A stretch of 63,481 nucleotides of DNA from an uncultured Flavobacteriales bacterium. GTDB taxonomy: Bacteria > Bacteroidota > Bacteroidia > Palsa-965. The DNA lies in the NCBI GenBank assembly GCA_903873905.1, contig CAIQQJ010000019.1, forward strand, positions 1-63,481, written 5' to 3'. The position numbers were made by a program, and so were the translations under genes. Below the pieces are notes generated by a model. That model made no database searches and was not told the DNA's origin. It worked only from the letters and a program-made list of their open reading frames with translations. Of the stretch, positions 8,065-18,700 are shown in pieces. Positions within the stretch are counted from its first letter, which is position 1; the number at the start of each line of letters is the position of its first letter.

Positions 8065-9063
8065 ATGAAATACTTCACAACTGCATACGACACTCCTGAT
8101 GTACTGCAATTAATTCAAGATGCAATTTCCCTGAAAGAAAATCCTAATAAATTTTCTGAAATTGGAAAAAATCTGACACTTGGATTGGTTTTCATGAATC
8201 CAAGTTTGCGGACACGATTGAGCACACAAAAAGCATCGCAATTGTTAGGAATGAATTCTCTTTTAGTGAATACTTCGACGGATGGTTGGACGCTTGAATT
8301 CGGCGATTCGCCAATGAACGGAACAACTGTTGAACACATCAAGGAGGCTGCAGGTGTAATGGGTGAATATTGCGATATTATCGGTGTTAGAAGTTTTCCT
8401 GGTTTAACGGATCGTGAAAAAGATGAACGAGAAGAAATTCTTTTGCAATGGATGAAACATTCCGGCAAACCAATTCTCAGTCTTGAATCAGCAACACGTC
8501 ATCCACTTCAAAGTCTTTCTGACATGATGACGATTATTGAAAATTCAAAAAAGAAAAAACCAAAAGTTGTGCTCACTTGGGCACCACACGTGAAAGCGGT
8601 TCCGCATGCAGTCGCAAATTCTTTTTCCGAATGGATGAAATTTATGGATGCAGAATTTGTCATTGCTTGTCCCGATGAAGTTCGATTGAATGAAGAATAT
8701 ACTACACATGCTACCATCACAAACAAGCAGGATGAAGCATTGGAAGGAGCGGATTTTGTATATGTGAAAAGCTGGGCCGAATGGAATAATTACGGGAAAT
8801 ATTTTTCCTCGAATGAAAATTGGCTGCTCAATCAGAAAAAACTCTCATTGACAAATGATGCAAAAATCATGCACTGTCTTCCTGTTCGTCGTGATGTGGA
8901 AATTCAGTCAGAAATTCTTGAAAGCAAAAATTCTTTGGTCATGCAACAAGCAGGCAATCGTGTTTACGCTGCACAAACTGTTTTGAAAAAAATGATTGAA
9001 AGCAATTACCCAAATCATTCGGAAAAAATCACGTCAAAGCAATTTCAAAATATAAAATCATGA
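8065..9063 (+). CDS. argF: N-succinyl(acetyl)-L-ornithine transcarbamylase
   Basis: Transfers carbamoyl to an N-acylated ornithine; 332 residues. The carbamoyl-phosphate motif FMNPSLRTR is at 43-51, HPLQ at 146-149 and HCLPVRR at 270-276. The block MNGTTVEHI (84-92) aligns with the specificity loop of this family: X. campestris acetylornithine enzyme has Glu92 there, B. fragilis succinylornithine enzyme has Pro90, and this protein has Val89. Published swaps, as I recall them, turn the acetyl enzyme into a succinyl enzyme when Glu92 becomes Val, Ala, Ser or Pro. I therefore favour succinylornithine. It overlaps argB by 4 bp. Confidence 0.92.
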   Translation: MKYFTTAYDTPDVLQLIQDAISLKENPNKFSEIGKNLTLGLVFMNPSLRTRLSTQKASQLLGMNSLLVNTSTDGWTLEFGDSPMNGTTVEHIKEAAGVMGEYCDIIGVRSFPGLTDREKDEREEILLQWMKHSGKPILSLESATRHPLQSLSDMMTIIENSKKKKPKVVLTWAPHVKAVPHAVANSFSEWMKFMDAEFVIACPDEVRLNEEYTTHATITNKQDEALEGADFVYVKSWAEWNNYGKYFSSNENWLLNQKKLSLTNDAKIMHCLPVRRDVEIQSEILESKNSLVMQQAGNRVYAAQTVLKKMIESNYPNHSEKITSKQFQNIKS

Positions 9064-9845
9064 TTACAGTTATCAAACTCGGCGGAAATATCATTGATGA
9101 TCAAATTCAATTGGAGAATTTCCTTCTGCAAGTTTCTGTTCTTCCAGGAAAAATCATTCTTGTTCATGGCGGGGGAAAACTGGCGTCAGCACTTGCTGAA
9201 AAAATGGAAATGGTTCCTGAAATGATAAATGGCCGTCGTGTTACCAATGAAGAAACGCTGAAAATCATTACGATGGTTTATGCAGGATGGATTAATAAAT
9301 CAATTGTTGCTAAACTTCAAGCGATGAATTGTAATGCACTTGGTCTTTCTGGAGTGGATGCAAATATCATTCAATCCGAAAAACGTGCGAACCATCCAAT
9401 TGATTATGGATTTGTTGGTGATCCAATTGAGAACAAAATCAATTCAGATTTTCTATTGACACTTTTGAAAAGCGGAATGCTCCCAGTAATCGCACCTGTA
9501 ACGCATGATGGGAAAGGGCAATTACTTAATACAAATGCAGATACCATTGCTGCTGTCATTGCTTCTGCATTGGGAAAAACTGAAAAAGTTCAATTGCTTT
9601 ATTGTTTTGAAAAAAATGGCGTTTTGGAAAATGTGGCCGACGAAAAAAGTGTTTTAAAAAATCTGAAGGCTGATTTGTTCGATGAATTGACTTCTTCAGG
9701 GAAAATTCATTCGGGAATGTTGCCAAAATTAAAAGCTGGATTTCAGGCAAAGAAAAACGGTGTCTCCCGAGTTGTAATTGGAAATGCTTCACACTTGGAA
9801 AACTTATCAAAAGAAAATTCATTTTGCACCAACCTCGAATTATAA
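9060..9845 (+). CDS. argB: N-acyl-L-glutamate kinase
   Basis: Phosphorylates N-acylglutamate. Amino-acid kinase fold with KLGGN at 6-10 and VHGGGK at 35-40. Nearer the C-terminus NTNADTIAAVIASALGK and SGKIHSGMLPKLKAG match the ATP-binding end of ArgB. The length of 261 residues is usual. Its ATG overlaps the argF' stop by 4 bp and argE begins at the next base after its stop. In a succinyl pathway this enzyme would act on N-succinylglutamate. Confidence 0.93.
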   Translation: MITVIKLGGNIIDDQIQLENFLLQVSVLPGKIILVHGGGKLASALAEKMEMVPEMINGRRVTNEETLKIITMVYAGWINKSIVAKLQAMNCNALGLSGVDANIIQSEKRANHPIDYGFVGDPIENKINSDFLLTLLKSGMLPVIAPVTHDGKGQLLNTNADTIAAVIASALGKTEKVQLLYCFEKNGVLENVADEKSVLKNLKADLFDELTSSGKIHSGMLPKLKAGFQAKKNGVSRVVIGNASHLENLSKENSFCTNLEL

Positions 9846-10943
9846 ATGAAACAACTCAGTCATAAAGCAATTGTCCTTTTGCAAAGCCTCATCGCTACGC
9901 CATCTTTCAGCAAGGAAGAGTTTGCTACAGCTGATATAATTGCCGCTTTTCTTGAAAATGAAAAAATAAAAACGCATCGCAAGAAAAATAACATTTGGGC
10001 TTTCAACAAAACTTTCAATTCCTCCTTGCCAACTTTATTACTCAATTCACATCATGACACTGTAAAGCCAGGTAACGATTGGACAAAAAAACCATTTGAC
10101 CCAATCATTTCTGAAGAAAAATTATTTGGACTTGGTAGTAATGATGCAGGCGGAGCATTGGTTTCTTTGCTTGCAACATTTTTACATTTCAATGAAAAAG
10201 AAATTCCTTTCAATCTTATTTTCGCCGCAAGTGCAGAAGAGGAAATTTCAGGAAAAGCTGGAATTGAATCTATTCTTTCGGAACTCGGAAAAATAGACGC
10301 TGCAATAATTGGTGAACCAACACAAATGAATTTGGCAATCGCAGAAAAGGGATTACTTGTTTTGGATTGCATTTCCATTGGCAAAACTGGTCACGCTGCT
10401 CGGGAAGAAGGAGAAAACGCCATTTATAAAGCGATGAAGGATATTGTTTGGTTTCAGACTTTCAAATTTTCTAAAATTTCAAAATGGTTGGGTGAAATAA
10501 AAATGTCGGTAACAGTAATTGAAGGGGGAAAACAGCACAATGTTATTCCGGAAAAATGTTCTTTCACCGTTGACATTCGTGTGACAGATGAATATGCTTT
10601 GGAAGAAATCCTTGAAATTGTAAAACAAAATGTTGACTGTGAAGTCACTCCTAGAAGTGTTCGTTTGAAATCATCTTTCATTTCAGAAAACCACCCGCTT
10701 GTAATTTCAGGAAAAAACATTGGAAGAAATTTATATGGTTCACCAACGCTTTCAGATCAGGCTTTGATTCCATTTCCATCAATCAAAATCGGGCCGGGCA
10801 ATTCTGCACGTTCACACACCGCTGATGAATTCATTTTCATAGAAGAAATCGAAGAAGGAATAAAACTTTACATCGAACTCCTTGAAAACTATCAAAAAGA
10901 AATTTTGACCTCAACCCAAAAATTGGAAATTGGAAATCACTAA
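9846..10943 (+). CDS. argE: M20 deacylase, acyl-citrulline/ornithine type
   Basis: A 365-residue zinc amidohydrolase of the M20 family. The metal ligands appear as SHHD (His69, Asp71), the bridging Asp100 in GSNDAGG, and the acidic pair in SAEEEISG near 129-136. A dimerisation domain occupies roughly residues 170-280. In an operon with an acyl-ornithine transcarbamylase, the natural substrate should be the acylated citrulline rather than acylornithine. It is directly joined to argB with no gap and precedes argH by 13 bp. Confidence 0.88.
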   Translation: MKQLSHKAIVLLQSLIATPSFSKEEFATADIIAAFLENEKIKTHRKKNNIWAFNKTFNSSLPTLLLNSHHDTVKPGNDWTKKPFDPIISEEKLFGLGSNDAGGALVSLLATFLHFNEKEIPFNLIFAASAEEEISGKAGIESILSELGKIDAAIIGEPTQMNLAIAEKGLLVLDCISIGKTGHAAREEGENAIYKAMKDIVWFQTFKFSKISKWLGEIKMSVTVIEGGKQHNVIPEKCSFTVDIRVTDEYALEEILEIVKQNVDCEVTPRSVRLKSSFISENHPLVISGKNIGRNLYGSPTLSDQALIPFPSIKIGPGNSARSHTADEFIFIEEIEEGIKLYIELLENYQKEILTSTQKLEIGNH

Positions 10944-10956
10944 ATTGAAAATACAA

Positions 10957-12288
10957 ATGAAACTCTGGCAAAAAGAAACAAGCACGGATAAAAAAGTTGA
11001 ATCGTTTACTGTGGGAAAAGATCGTGAATTTGATATTCTCCTTGCGGAATTCGATGTAGTTGGTTCGATCGCACATACTGAAATGTTGTGTCAATGTGAA
11101 CTTATTTCATTGAACGAAAAAAATGAAATTCACGCCGGTTTAAAAAACATACTGGCTGAAATCCATAATGGCGACTTTACCATTGAGGAAAATTGTGAAG
11201 ATGTTCATTCACAAATAGAATTCCTATTGACAAAAATGATTGGGGAAGCGGGAAAGAAAATTCACACCGCGCGTTCTCGCAATGATCAATCCTTGCTGGA
11301 CATAAAATTATTTTGCCGTAACGAAATAAAAAAAACAGTTTCCTCAACTGAAAAACTTTTTAATTCGCTCATTGAACTTTCCGATAAATACAAAAGCGAT
11401 TTATTGCCAGGTTATACTCATTTACAACTTGCGATGCCTTCTTCATTTGGATTATGGTTTGGTGCATATGCAGAAAGTTTGTGTGATGATCTGGAATTAG
11501 TACAGGCAGCCTATTCTGTTGCAGATAAAAACCCCTTAGGATCGGCTGCAGGTTACGGATCCTCTTTCCCGATCAATCGTGAATTGACAACTGAACTTTT
11601 AGGATTCAGTGGAATGAATGTCAATTCCGTTTACGCGCAAATGACTCGAGGAAAAACAGAAAAAATAGTTTCAGTTGCTTTGGCGAGTATTGCCTCAACT
11701 CTTTCAAAACTGTCCATGGATTGCACCTTATTCATGAATCAGAATTTTGGATTCATTTCTTTCCCAGACAATCTCACAACAGGAAGCAGCATCATGCCGC
11801 ACAAAAAAAATCCGGACGTTTGGGAAATTATTCGTGGAAAATGTAATCGCATCCAATCCTTGCCCAATGAATTTTCTTTATTGCTCGCAAACCTACCCTC
11901 TGGTTATCACCGTGACTTGCAATTGACCAAAGAAATTTTATTTCCAGCTTTTAGTGAACTGAACTCTTGTTTGGAGATGGCAGAATTTATGTTGAAGCAT
12001 ATTATTGTATCTGAAAAAATTCTTGACAACAAAAAATACGATTTTCTTTTTACTGTTGATTCGGTCAATAATGAAGTGAAAAAAGGAATTCCTTTTCGTG
12101 ATGCTTACCGTAATGTGGGTCAGGCGGTCGAAAATAACACTTTCCAAAAACCAATAGAATTAACCCATAATCACACAGGAAGCCTTGGAAATTCGGGAAA
12201 TTCATTAATTCTTGATCGATTTCGAAACAAAATCAATCAATTCAATTTCGAAAAAGCGGAAAATGCAATACGTCAATTGTGTATCTAA
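10957..12288 (+). CDS. argH: Argininosuccinate lyase
   Basis: Splits argininosuccinate into arginine and fumarate; the last gene of the operon. It has HTARSRNDQ, the TRGKTEKI segment and the fumarase-superfamily signature GSSIMPHKKNPD around residues 278-289. The ATG at 10957 (MKLWQKETS) is preferred because the longer frame starts inside argE and adds nine residues without family resemblance. The product is 443 residues. No terminator-like hairpin is evident in the 86 bp before the next gene. Confidence 0.92.
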   Translation: MKLWQKETSTDKKVESFTVGKDREFDILLAEFDVVGSIAHTEMLCQCELISLNEKNEIHAGLKNILAEIHNGDFTIEENCEDVHSQIEFLLTKMIGEAGKKIHTARSRNDQSLLDIKLFCRNEIKKTVSSTEKLFNSLIELSDKYKSDLLPGYTHLQLAMPSSFGLWFGAYAESLCDDLELVQAAYSVADKNPLGSAAGYGSSFPINRELTTELLGFSGMNVNSVYAQMTRGKTEKIVSVALASIASTLSKLSMDCTLFMNQNFGFISFPDNLTTGSSIMPHKKNPDVWEIIRGKCNRIQSLPNEFSLLLANLPSGYHRDLQLTKEILFPAFSELNSCLEMAEFMLKHIIVSEKILDNKKYDFLFTVDSVNNEVKKGIPFRDAYRNVGQAVENNTFQKPIELTHNHTGSLGNSGNSLILDRFRNKINQFNFEKAENAIRQLCI

Positions 12289-12323
12289 TTGCCCTCTAGG
12301 TGTTATAAGAATATAAGATTCCC

Positions 12324-12331
12324 TATCTTTA
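12324..12331 (+). promoter_or_regulatory. Candidate -7 element before T9SS surface protein
   Basis: TATCTTTA, one mismatch from TAnnTTTG, lies 43 bp before the ATG at 12375. No convincing -33 TTG was seen. Confidence 0.3.
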
Positions 12332-12374
12332 AATCGGCAATTTCAATTGTAACCCAATTAACGCTTGAAAATTC

Positions 12375-14975
12375 ATGAAAACAAAATTACTATTGGCAGC
12401 ATCATTCAGCCTTCTGTTTTTTTCTTTTGCATCAGCACAAACTCAACTGACTCCCGCACAATGGGATAATGCAAAACAAAGCGGAACATTAAATGGAAAT
12501 GAAAAAGCGGCGCAATCAATAGGCAATCAACCGTATGTAGATTACCGATTGGCTCCGAACACCCCCGTTCATCCTGCAACAAGCTCCTGTCAATGCTGGC
12601 AACAGCGTGATGCGACATGGAGTGTTGTGCCAATCAGCGGTTATTTGCCTCCCGATTATAGAAATGATGATGGTTCAACAGCAATCATAACTATTCCTTT
12701 CAACTTTTGTTTGTATGGAACAACTTGGACCCAATGTTACATCAATAACAATGGAAATATTTCTTTCGGAGCTCCCTATGGAACGTTTACGGCAACAGGT
12801 TTTCCAAATAATTCATTCACCATGGTTGCTCCATTTTGGTCAGACGTTGATACACGTGGCGGAGCAGGACTTCCTTGGTATAAAATCACACCAACGTACA
12901 TGATTGTGCAATGGGACAGTGTTGGTTATTATGGAAGTCACATTGATAAGCTTAACACTTTTCAAGTAATTATTACCAATGGATCTGATCCAATTGTTCC
13001 AGCTGGAAACGTTTCATTTTGCTACAAAGACATGCAGTGGACTACGGGTGACGCATCTAGTGGTGTTGGTGGATTCGGTGGATCTGATGCAGTTGTTGGG
13101 GCGAATTCAGGTGATGGCATAAATTATATTCAATTTGGGGAATTCAATGCTGCCGGACCAATTTACAATGGTCCTGCCGGACTTCACAGTGGAATTGATT
13201 GGCTCGATAATCAGTCGTTCACTTTTGATGCTTGTGCAAATGGTAACAACGTTCCTCCAACACCATCTGGAATTATTATTTGCGACACACTTCATCTTTG
13301 TCAAGGCGACTCTTTGCCTTTAAACGTAACTTTCTTTTCTCCTGAAGTCGCTCAAACAACGGTTATCACATTTGATACCACTGGTGTAACTGGCTTTGTT
13401 GTTGCATCTAACACACCTGGAAACACCGCAACGCTCAACTCGTATTTTGTTGGATCACCAAGCAATTCAGGTTATAATACCATTACAATTATTGCAACTG
13501 ATAATGGTTCTCCTATTGGCATTACAAATATTCCAATTGTTATTGAAGTTGGATTGCCACCTGTGACAACAGTTACACCAGACACAACTGTCTGCAGTGG
13601 ACCAGTACAATTGGTTGCAACTGGAGGAGGAACTTATGATTGGTCCCCAACAACTGGATTGAGTTGTAATACTTGTGCAAATCCAATTGCAACACCAACT
13701 ATAACTACGACCTACATTGTTACAATTACACTCGGTTGTTCAGTAAATGATACTGTAACCGTTTACGCTCCTCCAGTAATCACACTTACTCCAGACACAA
13801 CAATTTGTTCCGGAATTTCCAAGCAGCTAAATGTTTCTGGAGGAACTGCATACACTTGGTTACCAGCTACAGGTTTGAATAATCCAAATATCGCAAACCC
13901 AATTGCTACACCAACAGTAACGACCTCCTACACTGTAACTGTGATAAATGGAAGTTTCGCTTCCTGCACACGAACAGCTACAGTAACAATAACGGTTATC
14001 CCTGCACCAACAGCAGTTGCGGGAAGTGATACCACTATTTGTTTGGGAACACCTGCAAATCTTGTTGCATCGGGTGGAACAAATTACAGCTGGTCGCCAA
14101 CAACTAATTTGAGTAATGCAACCATTGCAAATCCTATAGCAACACCACCTGCAACCGCAACGTATGTTGTTACCGTTTCAAATGGTACTTGTTCCGATAA
14201 GGATACAATAATCGTTCATGTTCAAACTGCTACTGCAATAGCTGGTCCTGACACAACAATTTGCGCTGGAAATCCAGCACATTTATTGGCTACAGGAGGA
14301 GCTACTTATTCTTGGTTGCCAACTACTGGATTAAATAATCCGAACATTGCCAATCCAATTGCAACGCCAACTGTTACGACCACTTATACTTGCACAGTAA
14401 CAAATGCATTGGGATGCACGGACACGGACATTGCAACGGTAACAGTTTCCCCAACACCTATTGCAGCGTTTACTTATCTCCCCGCAATAATTTTAGCTGA
14501 CAGCACTTATTTCTTTACTGATCTTTCAACAGGAAGTGTTTCATCTTGGTATTGGTTATTCGGTGACGGAAATAATTCAACATTGCAAAACCCTTCACAT
14601 TATTACTCTTTTGCAGGAACATATCATGTATGTCTTGTAACCACTAGCAATGGCGGATGTCTTGACACAACATGTTGGGATGTAACAGTATTGCCACGTG
14701 ATATTGAGGCTCCAAACGTATTCACACCAAATGGTGATGGAACAAATGATTTACTTGAATTCAAAAACCTTAACTATTATCCGAATACCCTCTTACAAGT
14801 ATTTGATCGTTGGGGAATCTTGGTTTATGAAAACGGAAATTATCTCAACGATTGGAATGGAAAGAAAAATGGTTCCGGTGCTGACTGTGTTGATGGAACC
14901 TATTACTACATTCTTAGTGGATCGCTTCTAAAAGAATCAATGACTGGATTTGTACAATTGATTCGAGGAAAATAA
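12375..14975 (+). CDS. T9SS type B surface protein with NIDO-like, Ig-like and PKD modules
   Basis: An 866-residue exported protein. The signal peptide ends near ASAQ (residue 22). Residues about 90-235 resemble a nidogen-like (NIDO) domain (CYINNNGNISFG, MVAPFWSDVD). Four repeat modules begin near 402, 473, 550 and 624, each opening PDTTxCxG and carrying a W-P-T-T-G-L and NPIATP pattern. A PKD-like domain (FGDGNNSTLQNPSHYY) spans about 695-775. The C-terminus from 779 (APNVFTPNGDGTNDLLEF) is the gliding-motility-associated type B sorting signal. It should be secreted by T9SS and attached or released at the cell surface, perhaps in adhesion. No enzyme motif is seen. Confidence 0.88.
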   Translation: MKTKLLLAASFSLLFFSFASAQTQLTPAQWDNAKQSGTLNGNEKAAQSIGNQPYVDYRLAPNTPVHPATSSCQCWQQRDATWSVVPISGYLPPDYRNDDGSTAIITIPFNFCLYGTTWTQCYINNNGNISFGAPYGTFTATGFPNNSFTMVAPFWSDVDTRGGAGLPWYKITPTYMIVQWDSVGYYGSHIDKLNTFQVIITNGSDPIVPAGNVSFCYKDMQWTTGDASSGVGGFGGSDAVVGANSGDGINYIQFGEFNAAGPIYNGPAGLHSGIDWLDNQSFTFDACANGNNVPPTPSGIIICDTLHLCQGDSLPLNVTFFSPEVAQTTVITFDTTGVTGFVVASNTPGNTATLNSYFVGSPSNSGYNTITIIATDNGSPIGITNIPIVIEVGLPPVTTVTPDTTVCSGPVQLVATGGGTYDWSPTTGLSCNTCANPIATPTITTTYIVTITLGCSVNDTVTVYAPPVITLTPDTTICSGISKQLNVSGGTAYTWLPATGLNNPNIANPIATPTVTTSYTVTVINGSFASCTRTATVTITVIPAPTAVAGSDTTICLGTPANLVASGGTNYSWSPTTNLSNATIANPIATPPATATYVVTVSNGTCSDKDTIIVHVQTATAIAGPDTTICAGNPAHLLATGGATYSWLPTTGLNNPNIANPIATPTVTTTYTCTVTNALGCTDTDIATVTVSPTPIAAFTYLPAIILADSTYFFTDLSTGSVSSWYWLFGDGNNSTLQNPSHYYSFAGTYHVCLVTTSNGGCLDTTCWDVTVLPRDIEAPNVFTPNGDGTNDLLEFKNLNYYPNTLLQVFDRWGILVYENGNYLNDWNGKKNGSGADCVDGTYYYILSGSLLKESMTGFVQLIRGK

Positions 14976-14993
14976 ATTGAAATTGTAATAAAT

Positions 14994-15026
14994 AAAAAAA
15001 GGGAAACGAAATGTTTCCCTTTTTTT
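14994..15026 (+). terminator. Rho-independent terminator
   Basis: GGGAAAC (15001-15007) and GTTTCCC (15013-15019) form a stem with a five-base loop. It is flanked by seven As on the left and seven Ts on the right, so it can work in both directions. It follows the stop codon at 14975. Confidence 0.9.
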
Positions 15027-15125
15027 ATTTTCAAGAAATTGAATAATGACAAATTAGTTCGAGTAATTTATTCATGAACCTCACTGAGAAAACATTTCAC
15101 ACAGAACCCAATCGCCGTTTCCTTT

Positions 15126-15155
15126 ATTTTGATTTCCATTTCTAGAAATCAAAAT
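15126..15155. repeat. Perfect 11-bp hairpin downstream of DUF3467 gene
   Basis: ATTTTGATTTC at 15126-15136 and GAAATCAAAAT at 15145-15155 pair perfectly with an eight-base loop. It lies 25 bp past the stop of the minus-strand DUF3467 gene. There is no U-tract on that strand, so it may be an mRNA end or a stabilising structure rather than a standard terminator. Bases 15027-15125 show nothing else. Confidence 0.6.
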
Positions 15156-15180
15156 GTAATTGATTGCTCTCGCAAAATTA

Positions 15181-15498
15181 TTATGCTTGTCCTTTGGGTC
15201 CACCAAAATTCAATGGGTAGGCCTGAGCAAATTCTGCATCATTGATTGCACCATTGGAACTTTCAAAACGCGCAACGTTTTCTTTCAATGCCTTCATCAA
15301 ACGTTTTGCATGTTGTGGAGTCATGATAATGCGCGATTTTACTCTGGCTTTTGGAACACCTGGCATTACCTGAATAAAATCAACTACAAATTCCGAAACA
15401 GAATGTGTGATGACAGCGAAGTTGGAGTAAATTCCTGAAGCAACATCTTCATTCAGTTCAATATTCAATTGTTGCTGATTTGCATTTTCGTCTTGCAT
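15181..15498 (-). CDS. DUF3467 family protein
   Basis: A 105-residue protein with the family core YSNFAVITHSVSEFVVDFI and a following TPQHAKRLMKALKENV. It has no signal peptide or membrane segment. In Bacteroidota a DUF3467 gene commonly follows rpoC, as here, with a terminator between them. Its function is not known to me. Confidence 0.85.
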   Translation of the reverse strand: MQDENANQQQLNIELNEDVASGIYSNFAVITHSVSEFVVDFIQVMPGVPKARVKSRIIMTPQHAKRLMKALKENVARFESSNGAINDAEFAQAYPLNFGGPKGQA

Positions 15499-15656
15499 GA
15501 TTGAAAATTATTAAATGTTATTAATTTTTCTGAAATGATTATTTTAAATAGATTATCGATTACATTTTTGCTTCTTGACATTCACAAAAACCTGAATATT
15601 TTCTGCTCACTTCTACCAAGGTAACAAAAGATTTTTTTTCTTCTTGGTTATGGAAG

Positions 15657-15690
15657 CAAAAAAAAGAGTCTCGCCAAAGACGAGACTCTT
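15657..15690 (-). terminator. Rho-independent terminator of rpoC
   Basis: AAGAGTCTCG (15664-15673) pairs with CGAGACTCTT (15681-15690) around a seven-base loop. On the minus strand it is followed by a run of eight Us. It begins about 20 bp beyond the rpoC stop. Confidence 0.92.
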
Positions 15691-15709
15691 AAAGTTTAAC
15701 AAAGAATTA

Positions 15710-18700
15710 TCAAACCTCTTCTTCCATCGCTTCTCTTTTAGCAGCGAGGAGTTTTTCGTATTCTTCTTTCGATCCGACAACAAGTTTCTCGTATGAACGG
15801 TGACCTGTTCCTGCTGGAATAAGGTGACCAACAATAACGTTTTCCTTGAGTCCGTTGAGGATATCCACTTTTCCATTGACAGCAGCTTCGTTGAGCACTT
15901 TTGTCGTTTCCTGGAAGGAAGCGGCAGAAACCCAACTATTTGTTTGCAAGGAAGCACGTGTAATACCTTGAAGGATTTGAGATGAAGTAGCAGGAACCGC
16001 ATCGCGAGCTTCTACTTGTTTCTGATCCTTACGTTTCAACATCGAATTTTCATCGCGGAGTTTGCGTGCAGAAATAATTTGTCCTGCTTTCATAGTCTGA
16101 GAATCTCCCGGTTCAACGACAACTTTTTTGCCGAAGAGACGATCGTTTTCTTCCATGAAATCCGCTTTGTTTGCTAATTGTGTTTCGAGGAAAATTGTAT
16201 CACCTGGATCAACGATATCCACTTTGCGCATCATTTGACGAACGATAACTTCAAAATGTTTGTCATTGATTTTCACACCTTGCAAACGATAAACTTCTTG
16301 AACCTCATTTACAAGATATTCCTGAACAGCTGTCGGTCCTTTAATAGCGAGAATATCGCCAGGGCTGATTGAACCATCGGAAAGAGCTTCACCCGCGCGG
16401 ACAAAGTCATTTTCCTGAACAAGAATATGTTTGGATAATGGAACAAGATATGTTTTGCGTTCACCTGTGCGTGACTCAACCATCACTTCACGATTACCAC
16501 GTTTGATTTTTCCGAAGGTTACGACACCATCAATTTCAGAAACAACAGCAGGATTCGAAGGATTACGTGCTTCGAAAAGTTCGGTTACACGTGGAAGACC
16601 TCCAGTGATATCACCTTGTTTTCCAAGAGCGCGAGGAATCTTAACGAGAATTTGTCCTGGTTCAATCTTGATGTGGTCATCAACAACGATGTGCGCAGCA
16701 ACAGGAATATTGTAGTTTTTCAAAATATCCGATCCACTCATGATGCGGATAGAAGGATTTTTTGTTTTGTCTTTTGTTTCAATGATAACTTTTTCGTGGA
16801 AACCGGTTTGCTCATCGGCCTCTTCACGGAAAGTAACACCCTCTTCGATATGTTCGAATTCAAGTTTACCACCGAACTCAGAAACGATAACCGCATTGTA
16901 AGGATCCCAATCGCAAATGGTTTCGCCTTTCTTAACGGAAGCTCCGTTTTTCACAAAAAGTTGTGATCCATAAGGAACGTTACCTGTTGTCAAAACGATT
17001 TTCGTATTTACATCAATGATGCGCATCTCAGCAGAACGACCGATGACAACGTCAACAATATTTCCATCTGCATTTTTACGCTTCACTGTACGTAACTCTT
17101 CAATTTCGATAATACCATCATACTTCGCTTCCAATTTAGAAGCAGCAGCAACACTAGACGCCGTTCCACCTACGTGGAATGTACGAAGTGTAAGCTGTGT
17201 ACCAGGCTCTCCAATTGATTGAGCAGCGATAACACCAACAGCTTCACCTTGCTGAACCATTCGGCCAGATGCAAGATTACGTCCGTAACATTTAGCGCAA
17301 ACACCTTGTTTGGATTCACAAGTCAATACAGAACGAATTTCAACCGACTCAATTGCTGAGCCATCAATTCGCATTGCAAAATCTTCTGTGATTTCAGAAC
17401 CTGATTCAATAATCAAATCGCCACTTTGTGGATCATACACATCATGAACTGTTGTACGTCCAAGAATACGATCGTACAATGATTCAACAATCTCTTCATT
17501 TTTCTTAAGCGGAGTTGCGATAAGACCACGAAGTGTTCCGCAATCTTCTTCTTTAATTACAACATCCTGTGCAACGTCAACAAGACGACGTGTGAGATAA
17601 CCAGCATCAGCTGTTTTCAAAGCTGTATCGGCAAGTCCTTTACGCGCACCGTGAGTTGAAATAAAATACTCAAGAATTGAAAGACCTTCTTTGAAATTCG
17701 AGATAACCGGATTCTCGATAATCTCTCCACCCGATGAACCTGCTTTCGAAGGTTTCGCCATCAATCCACGCATTCCTCCGAGCTGTTTGATTTGCTCTTT
17801 GGATCCACGTGCTCCAGAATCCAACATCATATATACAGGATTGAACCCCTGACGATCTGATGAAAGTTGATCAAGTACACGTTTGGTAATACGATTGTTG
17901 GTGTGTGTCCAAATATCAATGATCTGATTGTAACGCTCATTGTTGGTAATGAATCCAAGATTGTAATTGGATCTCACTTCCTCCACCTGATCATTTGCTT
18001 CCTTGATCATTTTTGGCTTCTCTTCAGGAACAATGATGTCGCCAAGGTTGAATGATAATCCTCCTTTAAACGCCATCCGGAAACCAAGTTCTTTGATATC
18101 ATCAAGGAACTTCGCTGTTTTCGCCATACCTGTTTCTTTCACGATTGCACCGATGATGTCACGCAAAGATTTTTTGGTGAGCAATTCATTGATGTAACCT
18201 GCTTCAGTAGGAACAACTTTATTGAAAAGAATTCGACCAAGAGTTGTTTCAATAACTTTTGGTAAAAGTTGATCTCCTTCTTTATGATTTTGAATTTTTA
18301 CATGAACCCAAGCATGAAGTTGAACGCGACCTTCATTGTAAGCAATGATCGCTTCTTCTGCGCTGTAGAATTTCAAACCTTCACCTTTTACAGTAACTGT
18401 TGCATCTGTGCGCATGCCCTTTGTCATATAATACAACCCGAGTACCATATCCTGAGAAGGAACGGCAATCGGTGCACCATTTGCAGGGTTCAAGATATTG
18501 TGTGATGCAAGCATCAAAATTTGTGCTTCAAGAATCGCAGCATTTCCAAGTGGAACGTGCACCGCCATTTGGTCACCATCGAAATCGGCGTTGAACGCTG
18601 TACAAACGAGTGGATGCAATTGGATCGCTTTTCCTTCAATCAATTTTGGTTGGAAAGCCTGAATACCTAATCTGTGAAGTGTAGGAGCACGATTGAGCAG

